Part shown: positions 1-10,665 of the stretch, piece by piece | Numbering within the stretch: position 1 is the stretch's first letter | How the letters are laid out: every line of letters starts with the position of its first letter | From: Filosporella fistucella | Lineage: Eukaryota > Ascomycota > Leotiomycetes > Helotiales | DNA length: 64,000 nt | Direction of reading: 5' to 3' | Assembly (NCBI GenBank): GCA_030077755.1 | Contig: JAQJZZ010000005.1 | Location: 806,001 to 870,000 of the forward strand | Position numbers and translations under genes: made by a program | The notes under the pieces: generated by a model | What the model saw: the letters and a program-made list of their open reading frames with translations, nothing else | The model's database searches: none | Told to the model about the DNA's origin: nothing

Positions 1-1705
1 CCGTCTTGCATCCAGAAATCTACCTCGTCTATAATATCGTACACAATATCCTCCACAATTTGCTCATCATAGCGCTCAGCTGTTGGTCTTAGCTTCTGGA
101 GCTTTGATGGCGGTGTAGGTTGCTCGTTTCCAATCATATCAACCTCGTCATCATCTTCAAATCCTAGAGGTGGGAACCAGAAATCAGGACCAAAGTTTAC
201 CTCCGCAGCTCCACCTCGAAAAACAGAGACTGCGGGATAGTAACCCAGCATGCCATTATCTAGTCCCTCTCTTGCTCCTAACTGTCCAACTGCTGGTTTC
301 GAAGCAGGTGGGAGGAACGCAAGTAGGTTCTCGAAAGCAGTACCCATCAGAACACCATTTTTGTAGATCTTGATGTTAGAATTCGGAAGAGTGCGAAGCG
401 ATGGGCATGGATGTGTAGGGCTTGGGTCCTGTCCTCCTCCAGCGAGTCCACCAGTTGATGAGATGACCGGGGAAGGATTCATCAAGTCCTCAAGTTCCTT
501 CGTTGCATGGTATTCGATTTGTTCAAAGTAGAGATGTGCTTTGAATCGAATTGGTACACGATCTCGAATAATGTCTGCCTTCTCAATTCCAATATTGCCA
601 TCATCTGCAAGATCCACTGCAGGGTTGTACTGTCCTTCGACAACTTTTCGGTGAAGGGTTTCAGAGGGTAGGTTGATTTCCAGCCCAATCACGTCTCCTT
701 CCTTTATGTCCTCCCCAGGTGGGAAGAAATCTTTTGGTCTCGACATAAAGACTTTCTGGCCTGCTACGTCTCGTATCCCATAACTGTAAGCATCAAATCC
801 GACTGGCGCATCCAATGTTGCCTCTCTCCTGGCCCATCCCATACGAACATGTCCATTGGCACTCTCGGTTCCATGTGAGCCGCTCGATTTCCGTTTTGGT
901 ATGCCACTTGTGATCTTACATTCCCAGTACCATCTACCCTCTCTCACACCCACGTTCGCTTTGGCCATTCTGAATCCTTTGTCCGTGGTGATATGCTTGC
1001 CCGATTCATCGAGGAACATATGGGTGGCTGTATCCTCGAAATTAAATCGAGGAGCAAATGGCTCAGTCTCTGATTGTCGATAGAAGAGAGAAGAAGGGAA
1101 AGCAGGGTCTGCAATGCAGTGGGTGTAGTGAAACCCCTTTTTATTGTAGACACTGGCATAGTTAGCATTGATATCAAGGAAGTTTTGAAAACGTACTGGT
1201 CACTGGTTCCGTTAAATTGGATTTCTGTGCCATCTGGAGCTGATTTTATATGCGAGGGAGTAAATACTGGGCCTCTTGGAACCTCGAAATCTGCAAGCTT
1301 GGGGTGTGCGAGCTTGTAGCGCATCGGAGCAGGCGCATCGATCTTCTGCTTCTTTTTCGCCGAACCACGATCTGGCGTCGCTCGTCCACTGCTATCTGGC
1401 GCTGTGGATCCAGCTTTAGATTCTCGTTTCTTCAAGGTTTCCTTCTTCGCTCTTGGGGCGCGTTCTCGTGCGAGGGGTGCATCTTCCTGCTTCGCCTTGA
1501 AATCGGGGTTGAGAGGGGATGATACAGCAGGTTGGTGATCATCCTCGAGTGCGCGTTTCTGAGGAAGGGTTACCGGATTGAAAGTTGGTGTCGCCTCCCT
1601 CTGAGGAGAGGCATCTCCAGCAGACATGTCGGGATTCTTCTTAATAACTCGGCGAGGAGTCTTTTTGGTAACCTTCCTCGTTGCCTTCTTCTTTTTGGGC
1701 GCCAT
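1..1705 (-). CDS. bre2: COMPASS subunit Bre2/Ash2-like SPRY protein (3' partial)
   Basis: Subunit of the Set1/COMPASS histone H3K4 methyltransferase, acting in the nucleus. The gene runs off the left edge, so a short C-terminal piece is missing. It starts at the ATG at 1705 (MAPKKKK); an in-frame ATG at 1729 is the alternative. One 44-nt intron (1153-1196, branch GCTAAC) joins ...GTSDH to VYNKKGFHYTHCIADP, the conserved entry into the SPRY fold. The first ~130 residues are Lys-rich and disordered, with several basic nuclear-localisation-like runs. The SPRY part follows, with EGRWYWECKI, VRMGWARREA and GFDAYSYGIRD, and later DVIGLEINLP and a YYPAVSVFRGG segment as in Ash2/Bre2. About 550 residues are in the window, close to the usual fungal length. 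The family call is firm; the complex membership rests on family knowledge. Confidence 0.88.
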
Positions 1706-2441
1706 TCTTGCGATCTGAGGGATGTGCACGGACCACTTCGTTACCCCAGACTTTGATCAACTTGTGCTTTGTCTTGTTTGCAGAGATCAACTTGTCAAGG
1801 ACATCTATTATTATACAGATATTACGCTTTCAAGACAAACAATCATCTCTGATTCGCTTTCGAGTTTGAAGGTTCTCGAGTCTGCCCTCAAATTCGGCTT
1901 CATGCCTCTCTTGTTCTGCGTGTTTTTGATTCCTCCCTAGCTTTCCTGTGAATTCAAGACGCCATTGCCGTTGTCGTCAGGTTCTCTTTTGCTACATTTC
2001 GTATTCTACTTTTGTTTGAGCTTCATATTTGAAGAGAGTTGATGTCAGAAGTGGCAGTATCATTTCAGCTATATGGCTGTTTACTTCGTATCCCGGGTTC
2101 TATGACGAGGGATTAAGGCGTTTTGAGCTTCCAATTCACATTTACCTATAGAGTAAGACAAATGTCAATGGAGCTTCAGTCTTAACATCTGAGCTTCAGT
2201 AACCTCTGCGTTGCTCACACTGTTCTTGGTTCGCGGCTCAATGTTTTGCACATGTCCTTTATCTGAAAATGTACCTGCATGTGCATGCACCCCACTTTCG
2301 ATGCCTTGTTCGGGCCGGATGTACCTTTCCATGGGTCTTTGATAATAAGTTCAATTCTATCTCCAAAAGACTACAGAATTTCAAGAACTACAAGTATAAC
2401 TTTTCTCATCATCTTATATATTTGTCATCAGCAATTTCATA
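1706..2441. other. intergenic region, divergent promoters
   Basis: No gene seen. It separates the divergently transcribed bre2 (minus) and isochorismatase-type gene (plus), so it should hold both promoters. The sequence is mixed and AT-leaning with no obvious repeat. Confidence 0.6.
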
Positions 2442-3157
2442 ATGGCAGGACTCGCAGAACATCCTGCGACTTCCAGCTATGTCTCGTCTGGATTTGCAAA
2501 CAACATGGGCTGGGGCTCGCGCCCTGCCCTTCTCATCATTGATGTCTGCACTGCATACTGGACAGAAGGGTCTCCACTAGACCTCAGCAGTAATCCAGCA
2601 GCAGTTGCCTCACCTGACTCTATGAGAAGGCTCCTTGCTGCTGCACGTGAGGGTAATGTGCCGGTCATCTGGAGTGAAGTCTCATACACACATCCTGAGA
2701 TGGCAGATGCTGGACTCTTCTTCAAAAAGGCGAAGGCTTTGTCGGTCTGGCAAAAGGGTGACCCAAGAGGTCTGGCTGCCTATATGCCAGGTTTGGAGCC
2801 GAAAGATGGAGATACAGTTGTGGTCAAAAAATATGCCAGTGCGTTCTTCGGCACGAGTTTGGCCACCGACTTGCAAGTCCTAGGTGTTGATACTTTGGTT
2901 CTTTGTGGTGTCAGTACGAGTGGATGTGTGAGAGCAACGACTCTAGACGCTATGCAGAATGGATTTAGACCTATGGTAAGTCAATAACCTCCATTTGTCT
3001 TGCTTGATCTTGCTAACAATCATGGAAGGTTGTGGGATCTGCTTGTGGAGATCGGTCAACTCAGATCCAAGATTCAAATTTATTTGATTTAAACGCCAAG
3101 TACGCTGATGTTGTCGGGGAAAATGAGGCAGTAGAGAAGTTGAAGTCTGGTTGGTGA
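2442..3157 (+). CDS. isochorismatase-family cysteine hydrolase
   Basis: Predicted cytosolic hydrolase of the isochorismatase / N-carbamoylsarcosine amidase / nicotinamidase superfamily, cleaving C-N or related bonds of small molecules. Exons 2442-2975 and 3029-3157 (53-nt intron, GTAAGT...AAG) give 220 aa. The catalytic triad is visible: Asp34 in LLIIDVC, Lys129/130 in VVVKKYASAF, and nucleophile Cys162 in CGVSTSGCVRAT. Length and the closing ACGDRS...DLNAKYADV segment fit the N-carbamoylsarcosine amidase-like branch. There is no signal peptide. The next gene on the same strand, 0.75 kb away, is a purine/cytosine-type permease, so the pair may take up and hydrolyse a nitrogenous compound (uracil/hydantoin/nicotinate-like). 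The substrate is inference only. Confidence 0.88.
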
Positions 3158-3910
3158 AGTTTCAGCTCTGCTAGGGCTTCTGGGTATATAGGCCAATCAT
3201 TCATGCTTCAACTTCCAGCACAATTGCCTGACTCCAGATTCTCTCTCGTGTATATTCATTCTACTAAACCTATATGCCCGTCTTCTAGAATTCAACGTCA
3301 GTACACTTGAAGAGCTTGCCTTTATTCAGACTACGGATACACCAAACGCACTGTTCACTCGACCTGGCAAGCGCTGGTGACATATCACACACCTTGTCAA
3401 TTCAGGCACGTGATTCTACTCAAAAGTGGGGGCCCATGACCTTGCAAGCTAAATATCTCCACTGATAAGGATGAACAGGACCCCGAAATCCAGCAGTAGT
3501 ACAGTACTATATTCTACCTAGTTCCCTTTCTGGCCGAGCCTCTCTCATCCCAAATCGAAACCATTTGATTTGATATCTCTCTTTGCCGGCCCGGCAAGAT
3601 TACGGACAGCGTTATGATGACCAAAAGATGGGAGAAATGGGACCCCCTTAGCCCCACTGTATTCCCTTTTCTGCAATCTTGATACCAGAGACTTGGCGCC
3701 GGCACACTTATCTTTGTATCTCCAAGTCATGGTGCTTGGTACAATGTTAAATGCAGCATGGCGGTACCAAATTGTCGGAATTGAAGTAAAGCAGCTAACG
3801 ACTCGTCTTGTGGATTTTCAGCAACTTGCTTTGTTTCTTCTCTGTTTGCGGGGAAACTTTGACTTTTCTCTCCATCTGCAAGACTGGAAAAGTGGGAGAT
3901 CTGAGTCATC
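3158..3910. other. intergenic region with a CCGG palindrome
   Basis: No gene seen. It is the presumed promoter of the NCS1 permease. It contains a CACGTG hexamer near 3407 and the palindrome TTGCCGGCCCGGCAA (3583-3597), described separately. Confidence 0.5.
3583..3597. promoter_or_regulatory. candidate Zn2Cys6-type palindrome TTGCCGGCCCGGCAA
   Basis: A 15-bp palindrome, perfect apart from its unpaired central base, 314 bp upstream of the NCS1 permease start. Two inverted CGG triplets are the usual recognition unit of fungal Zn2Cys6 regulators. The half-site TTGCCGG also occurs in both bidirectional promoters of the 19.6-31.9 kb cluster. Its role as a binding site is inferred. Confidence 0.35.
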
Positions 3911-5708
3911 ATGTCTAACGTCCAGGAAGTCTCAGAGCAGCCAGACTTCAAAAGTCCGGTCGACATTGAGAAGAATGATACCTCTCTGAATTCGAAATCT
4001 GATGTCGCTATTGAAGAGTCGCAGTTATTGTCTGAAAAGCTATCATGGTGGAAGAAATTGGTATCCTTGGGAATTGAGGAACGTGGTATCACACCTGTTC
4101 CAGTTGAATTGAGAACTGATACCCGGTTCATCAACATCTTCTCATTATGGTTCACCATGAGTATATCTACTCTGCCGTAAGTTTTTTCTGCCTCGGCATA
4201 CATTGTTGAGTAGCCACTAAAGGAAAGACAGAATTGTCACCGGCATGGTGGGGACTCTAGCATTTGGTCTCGGACTTCGAGATGCTTCACTAGTCATCAT
4301 ATTTTTTGGGCTGCTCTGCAGTATACCTCCTGCTTATTTGTCCACGCTGGGCCCAAAGACTGGAATGAGACAGATGATACAGGCAAGATATAGCTTCGGG
4401 TTAGTTTGATTCATTTTCCAGCGAGTTCCAAGCTGATTCTCACTAGTCTACTTGGTGTCTGCTTCCTTGTCCTTTTGAACCTTGCCACAGTTACAGGATT
4501 TGTGGTGATAGATTGTGTTATCGGCGGTACCACATTGGCAGCTGTTAATCCAGGGAGCATCTCCGTTGATGTCGGAATTGTCATTCTCGCTCTCATTGCT
4601 CTCGTTATCTCTTTTTGCGGATACGAAGTACTGCATCAATATGAGCGCTATGCTTGGATTCCTTCGACACTTGCAATTATCATTGCAACCGGATGTGGTG
4701 GCAAACATCTTGCCGACCAAGCAGAATTCGAACCTGCCACTGCCGGGACCATTCTGTCCTTTGCTGGTCTGATTGCAGGATTCTTGATTCCTTGGAGTGG
4801 ACTCAGCTCAGACTTTGCAATTTATATCCGTCCAGATGCTCCAGCGTAAGTTATCATGGCCATGAGGTTTCGAGTTATACTAATACAACCTAGCAAACGC
4901 ATATTTGCATATACCTTTTTCGGACTCACAGTCCCAACAATACCGATGATGGTCCTTGGCGCTGCCATCGGTGGGGCCGTCCCTAATAATCCAACATGGA
5001 ATGCAATGTATGAAGAGTATTCCGTCGGCGGTGTTCTCGCCGCCATGCTCACATCTGCTGGGGGTTTTGGCAGATTTGTCGTTGTCATTCTTGCTTTCTC
5101 CGTTCTTGGCAACATTTCAGGATCCCTCTACAGTCTCACGATTAACTTCCAAATTCTTCTCCCTATTCTCATCAAAGTCCCGCGGGCTATCTTTGCTATT
5201 ATTATCACAGCAATCGTCATTCCAGTCTCCATCAAAGCTGCCGCCACTTTCTTTGTCGCACTCGAGAACTTTATTGGGGTCATCGGTTACTGGTCTGCAG
5301 CTTTCGTTGCTGTAGTAATTACAGAGCATATCGTATTCCGCAAGCAAGACTGCACCAGCTATGATCACAGTATTTGGAATGTGAGGAGTGCACTTCCGAC
5401 CGGTATTGCAGCTTTAGGTGCGGGTGCATCGTCATTTGCCCTGATCATCCCAAGCATGTCCCAGATTGTATGCTACCTTTTCCTTTGTTCTCCCTTCCAG
5501 GTCTTGCTGTGATTCAGCTTCGGATCAGGTTTCAGCCTGCTCGCCTGATACAATGTTGACAACTTGCGGTGCTAATTCGATGCAGTGGTACGTAGGGCCG
5601 ATTGCTGAGACAACGGGTGACATTGGCTTTGAGGTCGCGTTCTTCCTTACTATACTTTTGTATCTTCCATTCAGAGCATTGGAGATTAAGATTAGAGGCA
5701 GAGTCTGA
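3911..5708 (+). CDS. NCS1-family purine/cytosine permease
   Basis: Plasma-membrane proton symporter of the nucleobase:cation symporter-1 family (Fcy2-like), importing cytosine, purines or related rings. Five exons: 3911-4176, 4232-4399, 4447-4845, 4894-5467, 5586-5708; 509 aa, the normal family length. Visible landmarks are the soluble N-terminus ending IEERGITPVP, the first helix SLWFTMSIST, VTGMVGTLAFGLGLRDA, LGPKTGMRQM with RYSFG, PWSGLSSDFAIYI, GVIGYWSAAF, and the C-terminal WYVGPIAETTGDIGFEVAF. Every junction keeps frame with GT...AG borders; the last intron is 118 nt. It probably works with the hydrolase upstream on the same strand. The transported base cannot be decided from sequence. 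Confidence 0.92.
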
Positions 5709-6001
5709 GGATGTTCGCATAGTCGAGCAGGTGCCCATTGCATATAATACTTGTTCATATTTGAGAGTTTTCAAGGGTAGAGTATTGGGTTGTGGAACAG
5801 TTCCACAACAGTTTAATATTGGACAGAGCCACTTCGGTACAGATAATAGACGAAATCAGTTGGTTCACTTCATCATTTTTCCGATAGATTTTGAGACTCA
5901 TAGGGCTTCTGATATGGAATTCTCGAACAGTATTCAGTGAGTTACAAGGGGAGTTTGCGAAATTGAACAGCTAATTATACGAAATTTTCTTCCTATTGAA
6001 A

Positions 6002-9000
6002 TCATACTGGGGATGGAATCATCGGATTCAGTGCCTCATCGTTCTCACACTGCCGAGCAATATCCACAGCACTTTTGCCATCTAAGTTCTTCACACTTGG
6101 ATCCAGTCCTTTCGCAAGCAGAAATCTGATACGAGAACCTGTTCTCCAAGTACCATGTCTTGCGGCAATATGCAACAGCGTATTCCCCTTGCCATCTTTA
6201 CTTCCCCAATTCATACATGCAGCATCAAACCATCCGAATACCTCATCATCAATACGCCATATCGGGGAGTTATCTGACCACTCACGTGCTCGTTTCTTTG
6301 CACGAATGCCGTTGTCGTCAAGCAAAAGAGACATTGCAGTCCTACCTTCAGCATTTTGTATGTTGACATCCACGCCTCGATTCAAGCACTCGTGGAACAA
6401 TTTCCTCTGGGCAGCTGAGCCAGTCTGCTCTGTTAATCCGATGGCGAGATGGTGTAAAATTGTGTTCCCGTAACCGTCTCTCACAAATGGGTCCGCACCA
6501 GCTATCAGCAAAGCCTCGACGTCCACGAATCGATCCGAATACAAGTCAGGAGAACCTCTATACTCGTACCGCCGTATGCGTTGCAAAGCTGCATGAAGAG
6601 GATAAGTGCCTTGGTTGTCCGGCTCGTTGAGGAGAGATGGGAAAGATGATATCATGTAGTTCAAGGAACGGCGAATGGGTGGCGCTCTGCAGTGATCTAT
6701 CTCTACCTCGTGTGCTTCTAATAGCAGAAGGAGAGCATTCTTGCCCCAGTTATCATGTACAAGTGGATCTGCTCCGCGGTTGATAAGGTATTTGAGCGGA
6801 GTAATGGCATTTGGATCTGAAAAAGGGTCATGGTAATGATTAGACTCGTGATTATAATTCAAGGATCTGATATCTTGCAGCATCCCATCTATGGCTGTGT
6901 CGGCTCCGAGGCGACTTTGACATGCTGCGAGGAGTAATGTTCGACCTTGTGGATCACGATGCTCGAGATTGAGGGAGGGATATTCTAGAATAGGCTGCAC
7001 AAAGTCTCCGTCTTCTAACATAGCATGGATAACGCTTCGAAATCCATACTGACGCCGACGTTTCGGCTCGGCCTGCTTCTCATTTGCATTGCCGACTTTG
7101 TACTCCTCGTTATCATTGTCACCTTTGAGGCTGGAGCTCTCCCATCCACTGTCATCTTCGTCGCTGGTACCCGGAAATCGATAAAGTGGTGACATTCTAG
7201 CTTTGGGGTGCTTGATTTTGGCTCGAAATACAGCGTATGGATTTGCACCATGCCCAAGTAGCATATTGATCTTGGCTATACGAAGGGCCTTGTTTTCCTC
7301 CCATCCCAGTTCATCAATAGTATTTGATCCGACGTATTTTAGATCATATAATCCACAACCGGGGTAAAACTCGGGGGGTGCAATTGCCTCAGCGCAGTTT
7401 TCGCACTTATTCGGGATATTTTCAGTGGTATTCTTTGAAGGGAGATTTGGATCCGTGCCAATTGAGAGAAGATATTCCAGATTCCCCAAGGACTTACTGC
7501 CAACCGCCATACCGAATATATGAGCTGTTATAGGTATATCTTGGGTGGATATGATGGATGAAAAAAGCTCGGTGTCGTCGCCAACATCGGATAGATAGCT
7601 TTCGTCGATTTTTGCTCCTAAATCGAGTAATGCTCTAGCAGCAGCCTTATGGAATGTTCCTATGCTACGCAATGCGACTACCAGCGGTGTAAGCCCTGCA
7701 TTATTTTTCCGTTCGAGATCCGCACCGCATTGTGTCACTAAATATGGTATTGCTTGAGCTACATGCCACCAATGATACCCTAGGGCTAGATTATGAAGAA
7801 CTGTGTCCCCATATTGTCTCGCACGCATCTCTGCTGCTTCCTTCTTGTAATCTTCATCTTCATCTTCATCTGTTTCGGAATCGGAATCGGAATTGGAATC
7901 TAGCTCGGGCGCTTGACTTCGGGTATGTATATCAACTTGAAGTTTTTCAATCAGGAATTTCACAACAGCCATGTTTGGTAGCTCGCGAACACATGCAGTA
8001 TGCAGTAGTTTACTATAAATGCCATCCTTGTTGATTCCCTGGACAGATATCGCGCCCATCAATTTTGCTAGCCCATGCTTGGCAAGAAACCATAACTTGA
8101 CATCATTTTTATCCTCAGAATAACAAGGAAGCCGGCGATTGATCCATGCATCGCACTCCTCTTGCCATTCTGATTTGATATCAAGTTTTGGTGTTTCTCG
8201 GAAACGTTCATAATGACAGGAATCAAGATTCGAATGTTGTAGCTGAGCTAGCTCTTCCTGTAATCTTAGGTTGGATGAAAGAATCCTGAAGCATGAAGTG
8301 GTGTATTTAAGCCCAAGCTCTTCACATTTGTCGATCAGTACCCTTATTCTTCCAATAAACATTTCAGAGTCCGGATTTGTTTCCAAGAGACTCTTGGACA
8401 TCATATCAAAAATCTCCTCCAGCCTCACGGAATCATGGTCCCAATTCATATATTTCGTGCGCTTCTCTCCAAAGTACGATGTTATCATTCTCCCTGAAGT
8501 GACATAAGGACGATTTGTGTCTAGCAATGTCACTCCAACAGCACCAACATGCGGGCCGATGAGATACTCATGATTGGACCTCCAGAGATCAACTCCTTCC
8601 TCGCCTTCCACCTGTCTGAACCCGTGCCATAGCACTTGCTCTGCTTCAAATTCAATGCAAGTATCTAGCGGTGTCATTCCAAGCGCATCGTGGATATTTG
8701 GGTCAGCACCAGCGGATAAAAGTAACGAAACTGTTTCTGGACGACCAGAGCGACATGCGTAATGGAGTGCGGTCCGGCCGCTGTTATCCTTTGTGTTGAT
8801 AAAAGAGAGTCTCTCGGTGTTTTGAGTTGCTGAGAATGAAAATATAAGCATGCCGACAATGTTGCTTTGCCTAGCTCGAGTTGCAAGATGTAGGGACGTC
8901 AACCCATCTAAGGTTGCCTCTCGGGGGTCGACACCGAGTTGGAGTAGTTGTGCAACATAATATTCCATAATTGTAGATGCAAGATGTAGCGGTGTGATTC

Positions 9001-9838
9001 CATCTGAGTCCTTGGCCTTGATGTTCTTACTTTCATGAAGTACCCACATGAAGAACCACTGCAACTTTTCGTAGTAGATAGGATCATGTGGGCCTATGCT
9101 ACAAAGCAGATGTATGGGTGTTCTTCCAAAATTGTTTGGCTGGTCAATATTAACACCCAGCTTGATAATTTCCTTTATTGTCCGGATGTCTCTGTGTCCT
9201 GACAATATAGCTTCGTGGAAGAGCGTATTGCCACTATCGTCAATCGCATTCGGATCAACGCCCATTTCGACAAGGTGCCGGAGCTTATAGGCCACAGCGT
9301 CATTGGATTTGATTGTATCGTGAAGCAGTGTTCTCCCGTGAAAGTCCCGGGCATCGATGCGTGCTCCCAGGGCAATGTAATCTCCCAATCCTTCGAGTGA
9401 CTTCTCACCCCGCGCGATCTGACACATGCGGAAAAGCCAAGTCTGTCCTTTGTTGTCTTTTGCTTCAATATCGGCTCCGGCATCTAGAAGCAACGGAGCA
9501 AACTCTCTTGGGTTTGAGGAGATGTACTTGAACAAGGGGGTCTCTCCTCGATCATTTTTCAGATTTGGGTCGGCACCCGCAGCTAAAAGCGATTCGATCA
9601 TGTGGTATGCATTCTTGTAGCTCGTTCCATATTGTAGGAACAAATGCAGTGGACCATTACCATCTCTGTCGGTAGCGGTACAGTCTGCATGCTGTCCGAG
9701 CAGATTGAAGGCATGTTCGAAATGCTGTCTCTGGAGTGATATCAATAACTCCTGGCCTCTCGAGCGGCCATGTTCCGCTATCTTCGGTGTGGCTTCCTTA
9801 CTCTCAAGCCAAGTCGGAGTGGTGGCATCTGTTGACAT
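6002..9838 (-). CDS. large ankyrin-repeat protein (1278 aa, intronless)
   Basis: Protein-protein interaction scaffold built mostly of ankyrin repeats; no enzymatic domain recognised. A single uninterrupted frame of 1278 codons starts at MSTDATTP. Repeats of the form DxxGxTxLHxAxxxG..xxVxxLLxxGADPN run through residues ~50-420 and return at ~590-1270 (for example GRTALHYACRSGRPETVSLLLSAGADPN and GNTLLHIAARHG). Between the blocks, about residues 430-600, is a less repetitive stretch. A highly acidic run of Asp/Glu/Ser lies at ~655-675, followed by more repeats. A short Cys-containing loop (NKCENCAEA) near 830 might bind metal. No signal peptide or membrane helix is seen, so it is probably cytosolic or nuclear. 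Intronless genes of this size are rare here, where nearly all neighbours have introns. Confidence 0.9.
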   Translation of the reverse strand: MSTDATTPTWLESKEATPKIAEHGRSRGQELLISLQRQHFEHAFNLLGQHADCTATDRDGNGPLHLFLQYGTSYKNAYHMIESLLAAGADPNLKNDRGETPLFKYISSNPREFAPLLLDAGADIEAKDNKGQTWLFRMCQIARGEKSLEGLGDYIALGARIDARDFHGRTLLHDTIKSNDAVAYKLRHLVEMGVDPNAIDDSGNTLFHEAILSGHRDIRTIKEIIKLGVNIDQPNNFGRTPIHLLCSIGPHDPIYYEKLQWFFMWVLHESKNIKAKDSDGITPLHLASTIMEYYVAQLLQLGVDPREATLDGLTSLHLATRARQSNIVGMLIFSFSATQNTERLSFINTKDNSGRTALHYACRSGRPETVSLLLSAGADPNIHDALGMTPLDTCIEFEAEQVLWHGFRQVEGEEGVDLWRSNHEYLIGPHVGAVGVTLLDTNRPYVTSGRMITSYFGEKRTKYMNWDHDSVRLEEIFDMMSKSLLETNPDSEMFIGRIRVLIDKCEELGLKYTTSCFRILSSNLRLQEELAQLQHSNLDSCHYERFRETPKLDIKSEWQEECDAWINRRLPCYSEDKNDVKLWFLAKHGLAKLMGAISVQGINKDGIYSKLLHTACVRELPNMAVVKFLIEKLQVDIHTRSQAPELDSNSDSDSETDEDEDEDYKKEAAEMRARQYGDTVLHNLALGYHWWHVAQAIPYLVTQCGADLERKNNAGLTPLVVALRSIGTFHKAAARALLDLGAKIDESYLSDVGDDTELFSSIISTQDIPITAHIFGMAVGSKSLGNLEYLLSIGTDPNLPSKNTTENIPNKCENCAEAIAPPEFYPGCGLYDLKYVGSNTIDELGWEENKALRIAKINMLLGHGANPYAVFRAKIKHPKARMSPLYRFPGTSDEDDSGWESSSLKGDNDNEEYKVGNANEKQAEPKRRRQYGFRSVIHAMLEDGDFVQPILEYPSLNLEHRDPQGRTLLLAACQSRLGADTAIDGMLQDIRSLNYNHESNHYHDPFSDPNAITPLKYLINRGADPLVHDNWGKNALLLLLEAHEVEIDHCRAPPIRRSLNYMISSFPSLLNEPDNQGTYPLHAALQRIRRYEYRGSPDLYSDRFVDVEALLIAGADPFVRDGYGNTILHHLAIGLTEQTGSAAQRKLFHECLNRGVDVNIQNAEGRTAMSLLLDDNGIRAKKRAREWSDNSPIWRIDDEVFGWFDAACMNWGSKDGKGNTLLHIAARHGTWRTGSRIRFLLAKGLDPSVKNLDGKSAVDIARQCENDEALNPMIPSPV

Positions 9839-10665
9839 CTCAAAGGTTCATGTCTCCACAATTCCATGCCCCTGACAAACCAACAACAACAAGGCAAACC
9901 TCCAAATACTCTCAAATCAAAATGCCACAAAATCTTTGATGGTGGAATCAACACAGAGTATACACAAGCAGGACCGGATCCAAAGGGTGTCTATGACATG
10001 GGGTGCTAAAGATCAATTAACGGCGGCCGATAGGTATGCCGCTAGAGGGTTGCAATTCAGTGATATTATGTGATCAGTTTCTGTCTTAGAAAGACACCTG
10101 TAACCTAGAGTCTCGGTTTTGGTTGACCTTTGATCCGACAAAGTGTCAGCAATGGAGAGCTCGGGAATTCTGTTTTACAGATTTAGCCTAGAATCTATGG
10201 ATATTTATGCTGAGGCCGCGGCTGATATCCTGAGGCACAGCGTAACACCAACGTCAATAAAAGCCGAAGCTTGTGCAGAGTATGTGACGATTGAGTTGGT
10301 TCTGATATGGGTCAAATGAACCCTTGAAGTTTATAAATGAAAGATTTCGCCCAAGCCAATTCGTTACTAGTCCATTTGAACCAGAGGTATCCTAAGCTAA
10401 AGTAGAATACGTTGTATGGATGTATACCTTCGTTGGTATGGACAATGTAGTCGTTTAGTAGCACTGAGTCGGTTCATTTCAGCAACTCTCATTGCGAGAC
10501 CCTTCGTTGGGAATTGGGAGGCTGTGCAAGGCTGTGAGGTCTGTCCGATTGTCTACTTGTACAGAAGTATGGGCTGTTATTTTCCTTCCTACGGCTGCCG
10601 CTCTTTCTCCCATTGTGAACACGCCATGAGTCCTTAACGCAATTCACTGCTGAAGATTGAACCAT
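9839..10665. other. intergenic region, no gene seen
   Basis: Between two minus-strand genes; it contains the ankyrin gene promoter and the 3' flank of the secreted-protein gene. I see no convincing gene or repeat. Confidence 0.5.
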
